A stretch of DNA of 64,000 bases, taken from the NCBI GenBank assembly GCA_035294245.1, contig DATGLG010000004.1:372001-436000 (forward strand), read 5' to 3'. Both the position numbers and the translations under genes were made by a program. The DNA comes from DATGLG01 sp035294245. GTDB taxonomy: Bacteria > Pseudomonadota > Alphaproteobacteria > JACZXZ01. Below, piece by piece: positions 45,118 to 53,539 of this stretch. Each line of letters starts with the position of its first letter. Position 1 is the stretch's first letter. The notes below the pieces were generated by a model. The model did not search any database, was not told the origin of the DNA, and saw only the letters and a list, made by a program, of their open reading frames with translations.

Positions 45118-46287
45118 ATGCCCGTGATTGATCGCATCCGCTCCTACCATCAAGATCTCGTGCGCATCCGCCACGACATTCACGCACATCCCGAGCTCGG
45201 CTATCGTGAGACCCGCACCTCGGACCTCGTCGCGGCGCAGCTCCGAGCCTATGGCATCGAGGTCCACCGAGGATTGGCGAAGACCGGCGTCGTGGGCCGC
45301 CTCAAGGCGGGCACCGGGAATCGAGCGATCGGCCTCCGCGCCGATCTGGACGCGCTGCCGATCCACGAGCGCAACGAGTTCGGCCATCGCTCCCAGCATG
45401 ACGGCGTCATGCATGCCTGCGGCCATGACGGCCATACCACGATGCTGCTCGGTGCCGCTCGCTACCTCGCCGAAACCCGCAATTTCGATGGTACGGTTCA
45501 TTTCATCTTCCAGCCGGCCGAGGAAGGCGGCGGCGGCGCGCGGGTCATGATCGAGGAGGGGCTTTTCGAGAAATTCCCCTGCGACGAGGTCTACGGGATG
45601 CACAACTGGGGAACGGCCCCCGCCGGTATTTTCGGTATCCGCCCCGGCCCTCTCATGGCGGCGTCAGGCAGCTTCGATCTCACCATTGCCGGCAAGGGCG
45701 CCCATGCGGCGCGTCCCGAGCAGGGGGTTGATCCCGTTGTCGTCGCCGCCAATACGGTGATGGCGCTGCAGACGATCGCCAGCCGCAACATCAGCGCGAT
45801 TGATGCCGTCGTCGTCAGCGTGACGCAGATTCACGGCGGGGACGCCTATAACGTGATTCCCGAGGAGGTCGTGCTGAAGGGCAATGTGCGGGGTTATAAG
45901 CCCGAGGTTCTCGAGAAGCTCGGCCCGGCGATCCAACGCATTGCCGACGGCGTCGCCGCGACCTATGGCGCCAGGGCGAAGCTCGACTTCCGCATGACAT
46001 ATCCCCCTCTGATCAATCACGCGCGCGAGACCGAGATCGCCGCGAATGCGGCGGCCGAGGTGGTGGGCGAGGAAAACGTCGATCGCAATATGCCGCCCCG
46101 TACCGCCTCCGAGGACTTCTCCTTCATGCTTCAGGCACGCCCCGGCGCCTTCATCTTCATCGGCAATGGCAAGGGCGAGACAAGCTGCGACGTCCACAAC
46201 CCGCGTTACGACTTCAACGACGATATCATCCCGCTTGGCGCGAGCTTCTTTGCGCGACTGATCGAGAAGAGCCTGCCAAAGCGATGA
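45118..46287 (+). CDS. M20 family amidohydrolase (hippurate hydrolase-like)
   Basis: A 389-residue metallohydrolase of the M20D group. Metal ligands are in M-H-A-C-G-H-D-G-H-T-T, the catalytic Glu in Q-P-A-E-E-G-G-G-G-A, and the late His in R-T-A-S-E-D-F-S-F. It probably removes N-acyl groups from amino acids (hippurate, acetylated amino acids) or processes auxin-like conjugates; substrate not determined. ATG 45118 is preceded by GGGGAGGGG. Confidence 0.92.
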   Translation: MPVIDRIRSYHQDLVRIRHDIHAHPELGYRETRTSDLVAAQLRAYGIEVHRGLAKTGVVGRLKAGTGNRAIGLRADLDALPIHERNEFGHRSQHDGVMHACGHDGHTTMLLGAARYLAETRNFDGTVHFIFQPAEEGGGGARVMIEEGLFEKFPCDEVYGMHNWGTAPAGIFGIRPGPLMAASGSFDLTIAGKGAHAARPEQGVDPVVVAANTVMALQTIASRNISAIDAVVVSVTQIHGGDAYNVIPEEVVLKGNVRGYKPEVLEKLGPAIQRIADGVAATYGARAKLDFRMTYPPLINHARETEIAANAAAEVVGEENVDRNMPPRTASEDFSFMLQARPGAFIFIGNGKGETSCDVHNPRYDFNDDIIPLGASFFARLIEKSLPKR

Positions 46288-46293
46288 TCTCCG

Positions 46294-46917
46294 CTATGTC
46301 CAGATGTGGATGAGCACGGCACCGCCGAAAAGCAGCATGACGACCCCGGACGCGGCGTGAATCCATCCCAAATAGACGTCCGAGACCTGTCGGCGAAAGA
46401 AGGCGACCCCCCCGCAGAGGATCGCCCACCATAGCGCGGAGCCAAGAAAGACACCGGCCGTCACCGCAGCGCCGCCTAAGAAGGTCTCGGTTCCCGTGGT
46501 GATGCCGACGGCGACGAAAACGGCGGTCAGCGAAAAAATGGTGATGGGGTTGGAAATGGTGAGCAGGAATGTCGTCACCCAATCCTGCGCCAGCCGATTG
46601 GCATTGGCGCGCTCGCTCGGTGGCTGCCATTTGGTGATGAGCGTGTGCGCGCCCATGACGAGCAGTAGAAGACCGCCTGCAAGCTGGAACCAATATTGCT
46701 GGCGGGTGAGGAAATGCGCGACGAAACTCACGCCGAAGGCGGCGATGGCACCAAAACTCGCATCCGCCAAGGCGGCACCTATGCCCGAGGCGAGGCCGTA
46801 GAGCATGCCTTTGGTGAGCGATCGCTGGATGCAGAGAATACCGACCGGGCCGATCGGTGCCGCAATCGCGAAGCCCACGGCGATGCCTTTGACGAACAAC
46901 AGAAAATGCAAATCCAT
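46294..46917 (-). CDS. LysE family translocator
   Basis: A 207-residue amino-acid or metabolite exporter with about six helices. The start F-V-K-G-I-A-V-G-F-A-I-A-A-P-I-G-P-V-G-I-L holds the LysE/RhtB proline-glycine motif, followed by L-A-S-G-I-G-A-A-L-A-D and W-V-T-T-F-L-L-T-I-S-N-P-I-T-I. It converges on the M20 hydrolase six bases away. Substrate unknown. Confidence 0.93.
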   Translation of the reverse strand: MDLHFLLFVKGIAVGFAIAAPIGPVGILCIQRSLTKGMLYGLASGIGAALADASFGAIAAFGVSFVAHFLTRQQYWFQLAGGLLLLVMGAHTLITKWQPPSERANANRLAQDWVTTFLLTISNPITIFSLTAVFVAVGITTGTETFLGGAAVTAGVFLGSALWWAILCGGVAFFRRQVSDVYLGWIHAASGVVMLLFGGAVLIHIWT

Positions 46918-47010
46918 GCGGCCATCGCCAAGATGTAGCCGTGCCGCGCTCGCATGACGCGACCTGTGCCGGCACGCACGAGGCCCGCTCGAGAAGCGGA
47001 GGCGACCCCT

Positions 47011-47862
47011 TTAGCGCATCTTGCTCGCTTTGAACAGGCGCTTGGGTTTGGTGAAGGCGTCTTGCGCGGCGACGAGGGCCAACTCATCGCTACGCGTGGC
47101 TTTCGTCGCGACCATCACGCCATGAACACCCGAGACGGCGTATGACAAAGCTTTGGTCAGGCGCCGCGATTTGAGGTAATGGCCGAGAAAAAGCGCTGCG
47201 AAGAGATCGCCGGCGCCGCTTGCAGGAGCCTCGATCCACGGCGCCTCGGCGTATAGCGCACGCCGATGCTCGACAGCGAGCGCGCCGATTTGGCGCCGCC
47301 CGCGGGTCTCGCGCTCCACGCCGGTCACCACGACGAGGCGCGGCCCCCGCGTGAGCAGCAGGCGAGCCGCCGCGTAAGCCGATTCCGGGCCGTCGACGGG
47401 ACGACCCGTCAGGTAGGCGAGCTCAAAGGTATTGGGCACCAGAATGTCGGCGGCCGGCAGCGCCTCATCGCGGAAGAAGGCGGGGATATCGGGGTGCACG
47501 AAGAATCCCTTCTCTGCATCGCCCATGACGGGATCGCAGCAATAGACGCCGCTCGGATTCGCGGTGCGGATGCGGCGCACCGCATCGAGGAGATGGACGC
47601 CAAGGGACCTATCGGCCAGATAGCCGCTCAGCACGGCGTCGCAAGCGACAAAGCCGCCGCGCGCATCGATCCCGTCGAGCATCGTCGCAATCTCCCCGGG
47701 CGTGCTCACCCGGCCTCGCCAGGTGCCGTGGCCCGGATGATGCGCGAGCATCGCCGTCGCGATGGGCCACACTTCAAAGCCGAGCCGTTGGAGCGGCAGA
47801 ACGGCCGCGCTATTCCCCACATGGCCAAGCGCCACGGTGGATTGGATCGAGAGGATGTTCAT
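47011..47862 (-). CDS. pdxY: pyridoxal kinase PdxY
   Basis: A 283-residue ribokinase-fold kinase of the vitamin B6 salvage route. N-I-L-S-I-Q-S-T-V-A-L-G-H-V-G-N-S-A-A is the PdxY N-terminus; D-P-V-M-G-D and the catalytic A-S-G-A-G-D-L-F-A-A are present. ATG 47862 fits the family; 47877 would add five residues. PLP is needed by the aminotransferase elsewhere in the window, but no operon link exists. Confidence 0.95.
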   Translation of the reverse strand: MNILSIQSTVALGHVGNSAAVLPLQRLGFEVWPIATAMLAHHPGHGTWRGRVSTPGEIATMLDGIDARGGFVACDAVLSGYLADRSLGVHLLDAVRRIRTANPSGVYCCDPVMGDAEKGFFVHPDIPAFFRDEALPAADILVPNTFELAYLTGRPVDGPESAYAAARLLLTRGPRLVVVTGVERETRGRRQIGALAVEHRRALYAEAPWIEAPASGAGDLFAALFLGHYLKSRRLTKALSYAVSGVHGVMVATKATRSDELALVAAQDAFTKPKRLFKASKMR

Positions 47863-47994
47863 TCCAAGCGGCTCCATGCGACGGACGGGAGCTTGCCACG
47901 AGCGATATCCAGTGCCTAGCGCTCTGCGCGCCTTGCCACCCCACGCGCTTCCTTGTTAGGGTTTCGCAATCGGGTGGGGATCCTCGAGGGAGCG

Positions 47995-48882
47995 ATGGAC
48001 CAGACAACGAGGCCACGCCGGAGTGTGCTTTATATGCCGGGCTCCAATGCCCGCGCGATCGAGAAGGCGCGTTCGCTCCCTGCCGATGGGCTTATTCTCG
48101 ATCTCGAGGATGCGGTAGCGCCCGACGCGAAGGCCTCGGCCCGCGAGCAGATTGCCGCGGCGCTCAAGCAAGGCGGCTATGGCGCTCGCGAGCTCATCGT
48201 CCGCATGAACGGCCTCGAGACACCGTGGGGTGCCGCCGATATCGCGATGATCGCGCGATCCGGAGCCGATGCTATCCTGGTTCCCAAGGTCGAAAGCGCC
48301 GCGATGATCCATGACGTGGAAAGGCGCCTCGGCGAGGCCGGCGCACCGGCGTCGCTTGCGATCTGGTGCATGATGGAGACACCCCTCGGCATGCTCCACG
48401 CGGAAGCGATCGCCGGGGCGTCGCGCCGGATTGGCTGCCTTGTCATGGGGACTTCGGATCTGGCGAAGGACCTGCACGCCGCCCATACGCGCGAGCGCCT
48501 TCCGATGTTAACGAGTCTCGGGCTCTGCTTGCTCGCGGCGCGTGCCTTCGGGCTTGCCATCCTCGACGGCGTGCATCTCGACCTCGCCGATGATGAAGGC
48601 TTCGCCCAAGCCTGCCGCCAGGGCAAGGAGCTCGGCTTCGACGGCAAGACCCTCATCCATCCCAAGACGATCGCGACGGCCAACGACGTGTTCGCGCCCT
48701 CGCCTGACGACGTGGCCTGGTCGCGCCGGATCATCGAGGCTCACGCGCGGGCGGCGGAAGACGGCAAGGGGGTGGTTCTGATCGATGGGAAGCTGATCGA
48801 GAATCTTCACGTCGAGAACGCGCGGCGACTCGTGGCCCTCGCCGAGGCGATCGCGAGGCTCGAGGCGACCTCCGCCGCGTGA
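47995..48882 (+). CDS. HpcH/HpaI aldolase, malyl-CoA lyase-like
   Basis: A 295-residue CitE-like lyase. R-R-S-V-L-Y-M-P-G-S-N-A-R-A is the family start, L-I-L-D-L-E-D-A-V-A and the metal site in W-C-M-M-E-T-P-L-G-M follow, then G-K-T-L-I-H-P-K. With the hydratase gene overlapping its stop (TGATG), the best assignment is L-malyl-CoA/beta-methylmalyl-CoA lyase of the ethylmalonyl-CoA pathway, or the related malyl-CoA thioesterase. The two cannot be told apart by eye. Confidence 0.88.
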   Translation: MDQTTRPRRSVLYMPGSNARAIEKARSLPADGLILDLEDAVAPDAKASAREQIAAALKQGGYGARELIVRMNGLETPWGAADIAMIARSGADAILVPKVESAAMIHDVERRLGEAGAPASLAIWCMMETPLGMLHAEAIAGASRRIGCLVMGTSDLAKDLHAAHTRERLPMLTSLGLCLLAARAFGLAILDGVHLDLADDEGFAQACRQGKELGFDGKTLIHPKTIATANDVFAPSPDDVAWSRRIIEAHARAAEDGKGVVLIDGKLIENLHVENARRLVALAEAIARLEATSAA

Positions 48883-49943
48883 TGCGCGAGGCCAAGTCCC
48901 GCATCGGTAATTTCTTCGAGGATTTTGTCCTCGGCCAGGAGATTGCGCATGCCGCCCCGCGCACAGTGAGCGTCGGCGATACCGCCCTCTATACGGCGCT
49001 GACGGGCTCCCGTTTCGCTCTCCAATCCTCCGACGAGTTCGCACGTCGAATCGGATATCGCCAGGCGCCGGTCGACGATTTTCTCGTCTTCCACATCGTC
49101 TTCGGCAAGACCGTGCCCGATATTTCTCTAAACGCCGTGGCGAATCTCGGCTATGCCGATGGCCGCTTCTTGGCGCCGGTCTATCCCGGAGATACGCTGT
49201 CGGCATATTCGCGCGTGATCGGGCTTCGCGAGACCGCGAGCGGCAAAAGCGGCATCGTCTATGTGCGCACTATCGGCGCCAATCAGCACGGGGAGCCAGT
49301 TCTCGAATACGTGCGCTGGGTAATGGTTCGAAAGCGGAACGAGAACGCACCGTCTCCGCGCTCCGTGCTGCCGGAGTTGTCAAGCTTTGTGGCGCCGTCG
49401 GCCCTTAGCGTCCCCTCGGGGCTCACGCTCCATCGCTATGACGCGATTTCCGCCGGCTCACGCCACACATGGAACGATTATGCGGTGGGGGAGCGCATCG
49501 ACCACATCGACGGGATGACAATCGAAGAAGCCGAGCATATGATGGCGACGCGGCTTTACCAGAATACGGCCCGCGTTCACTTCAACCAGCACGCTCAGCA
49601 GGCGGAGCGTGCCGGCCGAAGGCTCGTCTATGGCGGTCACGTCATCAGCATTGTTCGCGCGCTGAGCTTCAACGGCCTGGCCAACGCCTTCAAGGTGGCG
49701 GCGATCAATGGCGGCCGGCATGCGAACCCGGTTTTCGCGGGCGACACGCTCTATGCCTGGACGGAAGTCCTCGATTGCTGGGAGATTCACGGCCGGCAGG
49801 ATATCGGTGCCCTCCGGCTGCGCAGCATTGCGACCAAGGACCATGCTTGCGCCGGATTTCCCGATAAGAACGCCGACGGAACGTTCGACCCGGCAATCGT
49901 GCTCGAACTCGACTACACGGTGCTGATACCGCGGCGCGGCTGA
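48882..49943 (+). CDS. mch: mesaconyl-CoA (beta-methylmalyl-CoA) hydratase, MaoC family
   Basis: A 353-residue double hot-dog protein. G-N-F-F-E-D-F-V-L-G-Q-E-I starts the first MaoC-like half and W-N-D-Y-A-V-G-E-R-I-D-H-I-D-G-M-T the second; V-H-F-N-Q-H-A and Y-G-G-H-V-I-S-I contain the hydratase residues. It matches mesaconyl-CoA hydratase, which interconverts mesaconyl-CoA and beta-methylmalyl-CoA. The ATG overlaps the lyase stop, so the two steps are coupled. The pathway assimilates acetyl-CoA without isocitrate lyase; its other genes (ccr, ecm, mcd) are outside the window. Confidence 0.9.
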   Translation: MREAKSRIGNFFEDFVLGQEIAHAAPRTVSVGDTALYTALTGSRFALQSSDEFARRIGYRQAPVDDFLVFHIVFGKTVPDISLNAVANLGYADGRFLAPVYPGDTLSAYSRVIGLRETASGKSGIVYVRTIGANQHGEPVLEYVRWVMVRKRNENAPSPRSVLPELSSFVAPSALSVPSGLTLHRYDAISAGSRHTWNDYAVGERIDHIDGMTIEEAEHMMATRLYQNTARVHFNQHAQQAERAGRRLVYGGHVISIVRALSFNGLANAFKVAAINGGRHANPVFAGDTLYAWTEVLDCWEIHGRQDIGALRLRSIATKDHACAGFPDKNADGTFDPAIVLELDYTVLIPRRG

Positions 49944-50033
49944 ACCCTCCGGCCGCTCCGGCATAGTTCGCTAAACCGATCGCTTCCGCCCGTCGGTGGA
50001 TCCCGGCACGCCGTTTCCCGGCCGCAGGCCGAA

Positions 50034-50111
50034 ATAAAATAGAAGGAGGCGTCAGGAGCGCAAGTCGCGAAACCCACGCTACGTGTCCGGGCGGGACACT
50101 CCTGACGCCTC
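50034..50111 (-). terminator. terminator-like branched stem with T-rich tail
   Basis: On the minus strand the perfect 13-bp stem (50099-50111 with 50046-50058), containing a second 6-bp hairpin, is followed by CTTCTATTTTATTTC. The T-tract is interrupted, so termination may be partial. It lies 90 bases beyond the mch stop and could also end mch transcription on the other strand. Confidence 0.5.
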
Positions 50112-50570
50112 TGGAGCCGAAGCTCCGCGGCATTCGAAAGCGGCCCGGCTTCCGCCCATCGCGCCTTGGCAACGCTCCCGTAAAGGAGCATGCCCTGCTC
50201 GACAGCGTACCCTTCTGGCGAAGGGATCGCCCGCGTGAGATCCACCCGACGGCTTCCCCGCCCTTCCGTCGCAACGCTCCTCCGCAGAGAAGCCTCGCGC
50301 CTGGCCTCGCAGTCCGAGGACCCGAGCTTCCACGGCGGTCTGGCCAACCCGAAGGCCGACCGTAACGCCCCGGAAAAGGGCGGCTCACCGGGAGTTTGAT
50401 CTCCCGTCCGATGACAGTGGTCCGAGGACCAACTTGCCATCGGGCCCGACGGTGCCGCTCCCGAAGGATCGGCCTCGTCTCGAAGCTTTCTTCCACCGCC
50501 TGCCGCAAAAATCCGAGGATCTTCGCGGGCCGGCTTGGGGATACTTGCCTCTGCGCTTTCGTGCGCCAAC
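50034..50570 (-). ncRNA. candidate large structured RNA, family not recognised
   Basis: About 530 bases that fold almost entirely into local hairpins. Main stems (plus coordinates): 50046-50058/50099-50111 (13 bp) enclosing GTGTCC/GGACAC (50083-50099); 50113-50126; 50168-50194; 50210-50225; 50247-50271; 50276-50293; 50305-50319; 50336-50362; 50366-50382; 50389-50406; 50419-50430; 50437-50452; 50454-50473. On the minus strand three stems are closed by UUCG tetraloops, and two stems that contain a U-G pair on minus would have a C-A mismatch on plus, so minus is the likely transcript. It ends in the branched 13-bp stem plus CTTCTATTTTATTTC. I find no RNase P, tmRNA or group II intron signatures. 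The promoter is not identified. Confidence 0.5.
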
Positions 50571-50582
50571 TAGATACTGTCT

Positions 50583-50692
50583 CAGCTCAAATAAGTCTGC
50601 AATAAAAAAATCGGTTATTATTGAAAAAACCTGTGAGTAATTTGCTCGATTCTTCACAATGACTCCACAATTGACTCACACAATTGTCCACA
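50583..50692. promoter_or_regulatory. AT-rich segment with DnaA-box-like and GANTC iterations
   Basis: An AT-rich tract (about 50583-50640, including AATAAAAAAATCGGTTATTA) adjoins a run of 9-mers ending in CACA on the same strand: TTCTTCACA (50650-50658), GACTCCACA (50661-50669), TGACTCACA (50672-50680) and TTGTCCACA (50684-50692), at 11, 11 and 12 bp spacing. TTACTCACA lies inverted at 50632-50640. Three of the five differ from TTATNCACA at one position. Three GANTC sites (50648, 50661, 50673) are interleaved. This is the pattern of a DnaA/CcrM-controlled site, possibly a replication origin. Confidence 0.5.
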
Positions 50693-50927
50693 GGCGCGCC
50701 GCGATGCCGCTCCAGCTGGGCATGAGCGCTGCTATCGACGGATCGGTATTTTCATCGGCGTTCGAGTGACGCGCTGCGGTGCGGAAGTTGACTTGGCGGG
50801 AAGCGCGCCCTAGAACCTTGGCGGGGCTGGCTCATCGACCGGAATACTTCGCTAGCTCTTCGAAGCAGGAGCAGGGCGGCGTAGACCCTCGCAGCCTCTG
50901 GAAATTCGCGCAGACGATGGCGTTCGC
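50693..50927 (+). promoter_or_regulatory. sdhC upstream region and promoter
   Basis: TTGACT (50788-50793), 17 bases and TAGAAC (50811-50816) form a good sigma-70 promoter; transcription would start near 50823, about 105 bases before sdhC. I see no further gene between the iterated region and sdhC. Confidence 0.6.
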
Positions 50928-51323
50928 ATGACCGTTCGCAACAGGCCGCTCTCGCCGCACCTCCAAATCTATCGTTGGCAGCTCACTTCGGTCATGTCGA
51001 TCCTCCACCGGGCCACGGGGATCGCCCTTGCGCTCGGAGCGCTGCTTCTCGTGTGGTGGATCGCCGCCGCGGTGCGGGGGCCCGAGGCCTTCGCGGGCGT
51101 CCAGGGCTTCATCGGGTCGCTTCTCGGCCGCGTCCTGCTCTTCGGCTGGACCTGGGCCCTGTTCTACCATCTGCTGAACGGTATCCGGCATCTTTGCTGG
51201 GACGCGGGTTGGGGGTTCTCCCTCGCGGACACCTATCGCAGTGGTTGGCTGGTCGCGACCGGCTCGGTGGTACTGACGCTCGTCGCCTGGATCGTCGGTT
51301 ATGCCGTTCTCGGAGCCTGGTGA
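50928..51323 (+). CDS. sdhC: succinate dehydrogenase cytochrome b556 subunit
   Basis: A 131-residue membrane anchor with three helices. R-P-L-S-P-H-L-Q-I-Y-R-W and S-V-M-S-I-L-H-R-A-T-G are the quinone-site signature; the haem-ligand His is in F-Y-H-L-L-N-G-I-R-H-L-C-W-D. First gene of sdhCDAB; sdhD starts on the next base after the stop. Confidence 0.96.
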   Translation: MTVRNRPLSPHLQIYRWQLTSVMSILHRATGIALALGALLLVWWIAAAVRGPEAFAGVQGFIGSLLGRVLLFGWTWALFYHLLNGIRHLCWDAGWGFSLADTYRSGWLVATGSVVLTLVAWIVGYAVLGAW

Positions 51324-51704
51324 ATGAGCATTCGCACGCCTCTCGGCCGCGTCCGCGGCCTCGGTTCCGCAAAGGAAGGCGTCCAACACTGGTGGATGCA
51401 GCGCCTCACGGCGCTCGCCCTGGTGCCTCTGTCCTTGTGGTTCATTTTCACCATGGTTGCCCATGCGGGCTACGATCACGGGCAGATCGTCGGCTGGCTC
51501 GGACATCCGAGCAATGCGGTGCTGCTCATCCTCCTCCTCGCCGCGACCTTCCATCACGCCCAGCTCGGCCTGCAGGTGGTGATCGAGGACTATGTTCACG
51601 GCGAGGGGGCGAAGCTTGCCGGCATCATCATCGTCAAGTTTCTCGCCGTGCTGCTCGCGACGGGCGCAATCGTCGGAATTCTCAGACTCGCTCTCGGGAG
51701 CTAA
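51324..51704 (+). CDS. sdhD: succinate dehydrogenase hydrophobic anchor subunit
   Basis: A 126-residue three-helix anchor. W-W-M-Q-R-L-T-A-L-A-L-V-P-L-S-L is the first helix, and H-H-A-Q-L-G-L-Q-V-V-I-E-D-Y-V-H carries the conserved His and Asp-Tyr of haem and quinone binding. It directly follows sdhC, and sdhA begins six bases later. Confidence 0.95.
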   Translation: MSIRTPLGRVRGLGSAKEGVQHWWMQRLTALALVPLSLWFIFTMVAHAGYDHGQIVGWLGHPSNAVLLILLLAATFHHAQLGLQVVIEDYVHGEGAKLAGIIIVKFLAVLLATGAIVGILRLALGS

Positions 51705-51710
51705 CGCCTG

Positions 51711-53501
51711 ATGGCCAAGGCCTACGAGATCATCGACCATAGCTATGACGTCGTCGTGGTGGGAGCCGGCGGCGCGGGGCTGCGTGCCACGCTCGGCATC
51801 GCCGAGAAGGGACTCAAATGCGCCTGCATCACCAAGGTGTTCCCTACGCGCAGCCACACGGTCGCCGCCCAGGGGGGGATCAGCGCAGCGCTCGGCAATA
51901 TGGGCGAGGATGATTGGCGCTGGCATATGTACGACACGGTCAAGGGCTCCGATTGGCTGGGTGACCAGGACGCCATCGAGTACATGTGCCGCGAAGCCGT
52001 TCCGGCGGTGATCGAGCTCGAGCATTATGGCGTGCCTTTCTCTCGAACGCCGGAAGGCAAGATCTACCAGCGCCCCTTCGGGGGCATGACCACGCGTTTT
52101 GGCGAGGGCACGGCGCACCGCACCTGCGCTGCCGCGGATCGCACCGGCCACGCGATCCTCCACACGCTCTATGGTCAGGCGGTGAAGCGTCGGGCGGAAT
52201 TCTTCATCGAATATTTCGCTGTCGACCTGATCATGGACGACGAGGGCGCCTGCCGCGGCGTGATGGCGTGGAATCTCGACGACGGCACCATGCATCGCTT
52301 CGAGGCGCCTCTCGTGATACTGGCGACCGGCGGCTATGGCCGCGTTTATTTCTCCTGCACCTCAGCCCATATCTGTACCGGCGACGGCAACGCCATGGTG
52401 CTGCGCGCGGGCCTGCCCCTCCAGGACATGGAATTTGTCCAGTTCCATCCCACGGGCATTTACGGAGCCGGCTGCCTGATTACCGAGGGCTCGCGGGGCG
52501 AAGGCGGTTATCTCACCAACTCGGAAGGCGAGCGCTTCATGGAGCGGTATGCGCCGCACGCCAAGGACCTCGCCTCGCGCGACGTGGTGAGCCGGTCAAT
52601 GACCATCGAGATCCGCGAGGGGCGCGGTTGCGGCCCCAACAAGGATCACGTTCTTCTTCATCTCGAGCATCTCGATCCGAAGGTCCTGCACGAGCGGCTT
52701 CCCGGCATCTCGGAGACGGCCAAGATCTTTGCCGGCGTCGATGTCACGAAGGAACCGATTCCCGTGCTGCCTACCTGCCACTACAACATGGGTGGAATCC
52801 CGACCAATCATCAGGGCGAGGTGGTCACGCGCCTCAACGGCGATCCCGACCATGTGGTGCCGGGCCTCATGGCGATCGGCGAGGCAGCCTGCGTTTCGGT
52901 GCATGGGGCGAATCGCCTCGGCTCGAACTCGCTGCTCGATCTCGTGGTATTCGGTCGTGCCGCCGCCCAGCGCGCAACGGCCCTCGTCGAGCCCGGCGAG
53001 AGGCGACGTCCGCTGCCCAAGGGGGCCGGCGAAGCGGCACTGGCGCGCTTGGACCGCTTGCGTTACGCCGATGGCTCAACGCCGACGGCGAAGCTTCGCC
53101 TCGAGATGCAGCGGACGATGCAGAGCGACTGCGCAGTCTTCCGCACCGGCGACGTGCTGCGGGATGGGGCCAAGAAGCTCGAGCAATGTTGGCAGAAGCG
53201 CGCCGATCTCAAGGTCAGCGACCGCTCGCTGATCTGGAACAGCGATCTCGTCGAGACTCTCGAGCTCGACAATCTGCTATCCCAGGCAATCTGCACGATG
53301 GGCTCGGCGCTGAGCCGCGAGGAGAGTCGCGGGGCCCATGCGCGCGAAGACTTTCCGAAACGGGACGACGAAAATTGGATGAAGCATTCGCTCGTCTGGT
53401 TGAACGAGAAGGGCGAATACAGCCTCTCGGATCGCCCCGTGCATATGCAGACGCTGACCAACGAAGTGCAATCGTTCCCGCCCAAGGCCCGCGTCTACTG
53501 A
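51711..53501 (+). CDS. sdhA: succinate dehydrogenase flavoprotein subunit
   Basis: A 596-residue catalytic subunit oxidising succinate to fumarate. FAD-binding V-V-V-G-A-G-G-A-G-L-R is at residues 15-25; the covalent-FAD His lies in R-S-H-T-V-A-A-Q-G-G. Q-F-H-P-T-G-I-Y and G-A-N-R-L-G-S-N-S-L-L-D carry substrate and FAD residues. The C-terminal domain has the usual R-G-A-H-A-R-E-D-F. Peripheral membrane protein, bound through SdhB. Confidence 0.98.
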   Translation: MAKAYEIIDHSYDVVVVGAGGAGLRATLGIAEKGLKCACITKVFPTRSHTVAAQGGISAALGNMGEDDWRWHMYDTVKGSDWLGDQDAIEYMCREAVPAVIELEHYGVPFSRTPEGKIYQRPFGGMTTRFGEGTAHRTCAAADRTGHAILHTLYGQAVKRRAEFFIEYFAVDLIMDDEGACRGVMAWNLDDGTMHRFEAPLVILATGGYGRVYFSCTSAHICTGDGNAMVLRAGLPLQDMEFVQFHPTGIYGAGCLITEGSRGEGGYLTNSEGERFMERYAPHAKDLASRDVVSRSMTIEIREGRGCGPNKDHVLLHLEHLDPKVLHERLPGISETAKIFAGVDVTKEPIPVLPTCHYNMGGIPTNHQGEVVTRLNGDPDHVVPGLMAIGEAACVSVHGANRLGSNSLLDLVVFGRAAAQRATALVEPGERRRPLPKGAGEAALARLDRLRYADGSTPTAKLRLEMQRTMQSDCAVFRTGDVLRDGAKKLEQCWQKRADLKVSDRSLIWNSDLVETLELDNLLSQAICTMGSALSREESRGAHAREDFPKRDDENWMKHSLVWLNEKGEYSLSDRPVHMQTLTNEVQSFPPKARVY

Positions 53502-53539
53502 CCGGTCGCCTCGAATCCGGCGCGCCAAAGGAATAATCG

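Noticed and set aside
50396..50405. GAGTTTGATC resembling the start of 16S rRNA
   Set aside because: Only the loop of a hairpin (CGGGAGTTTGATCTCCCG); no further 16S sequence follows.
49913..50569. 218-codon minus-strand frame in the mch-sdhC gap
   Set aside because: The translation has no hydrophobic core or motif, and the same DNA is a chain of hairpins; an RNA is the better explanation.
50034..50570. RNase P RNA, tmRNA or group II intron as identity of the structured region
   Set aside because: The conserved GAAAGTCCGGGC and ACAGAACCCGGC blocks of RNase P, a tmRNA tag sequence with a tRNA-like end, and a domain V hairpin were looked for on both strands and not found.
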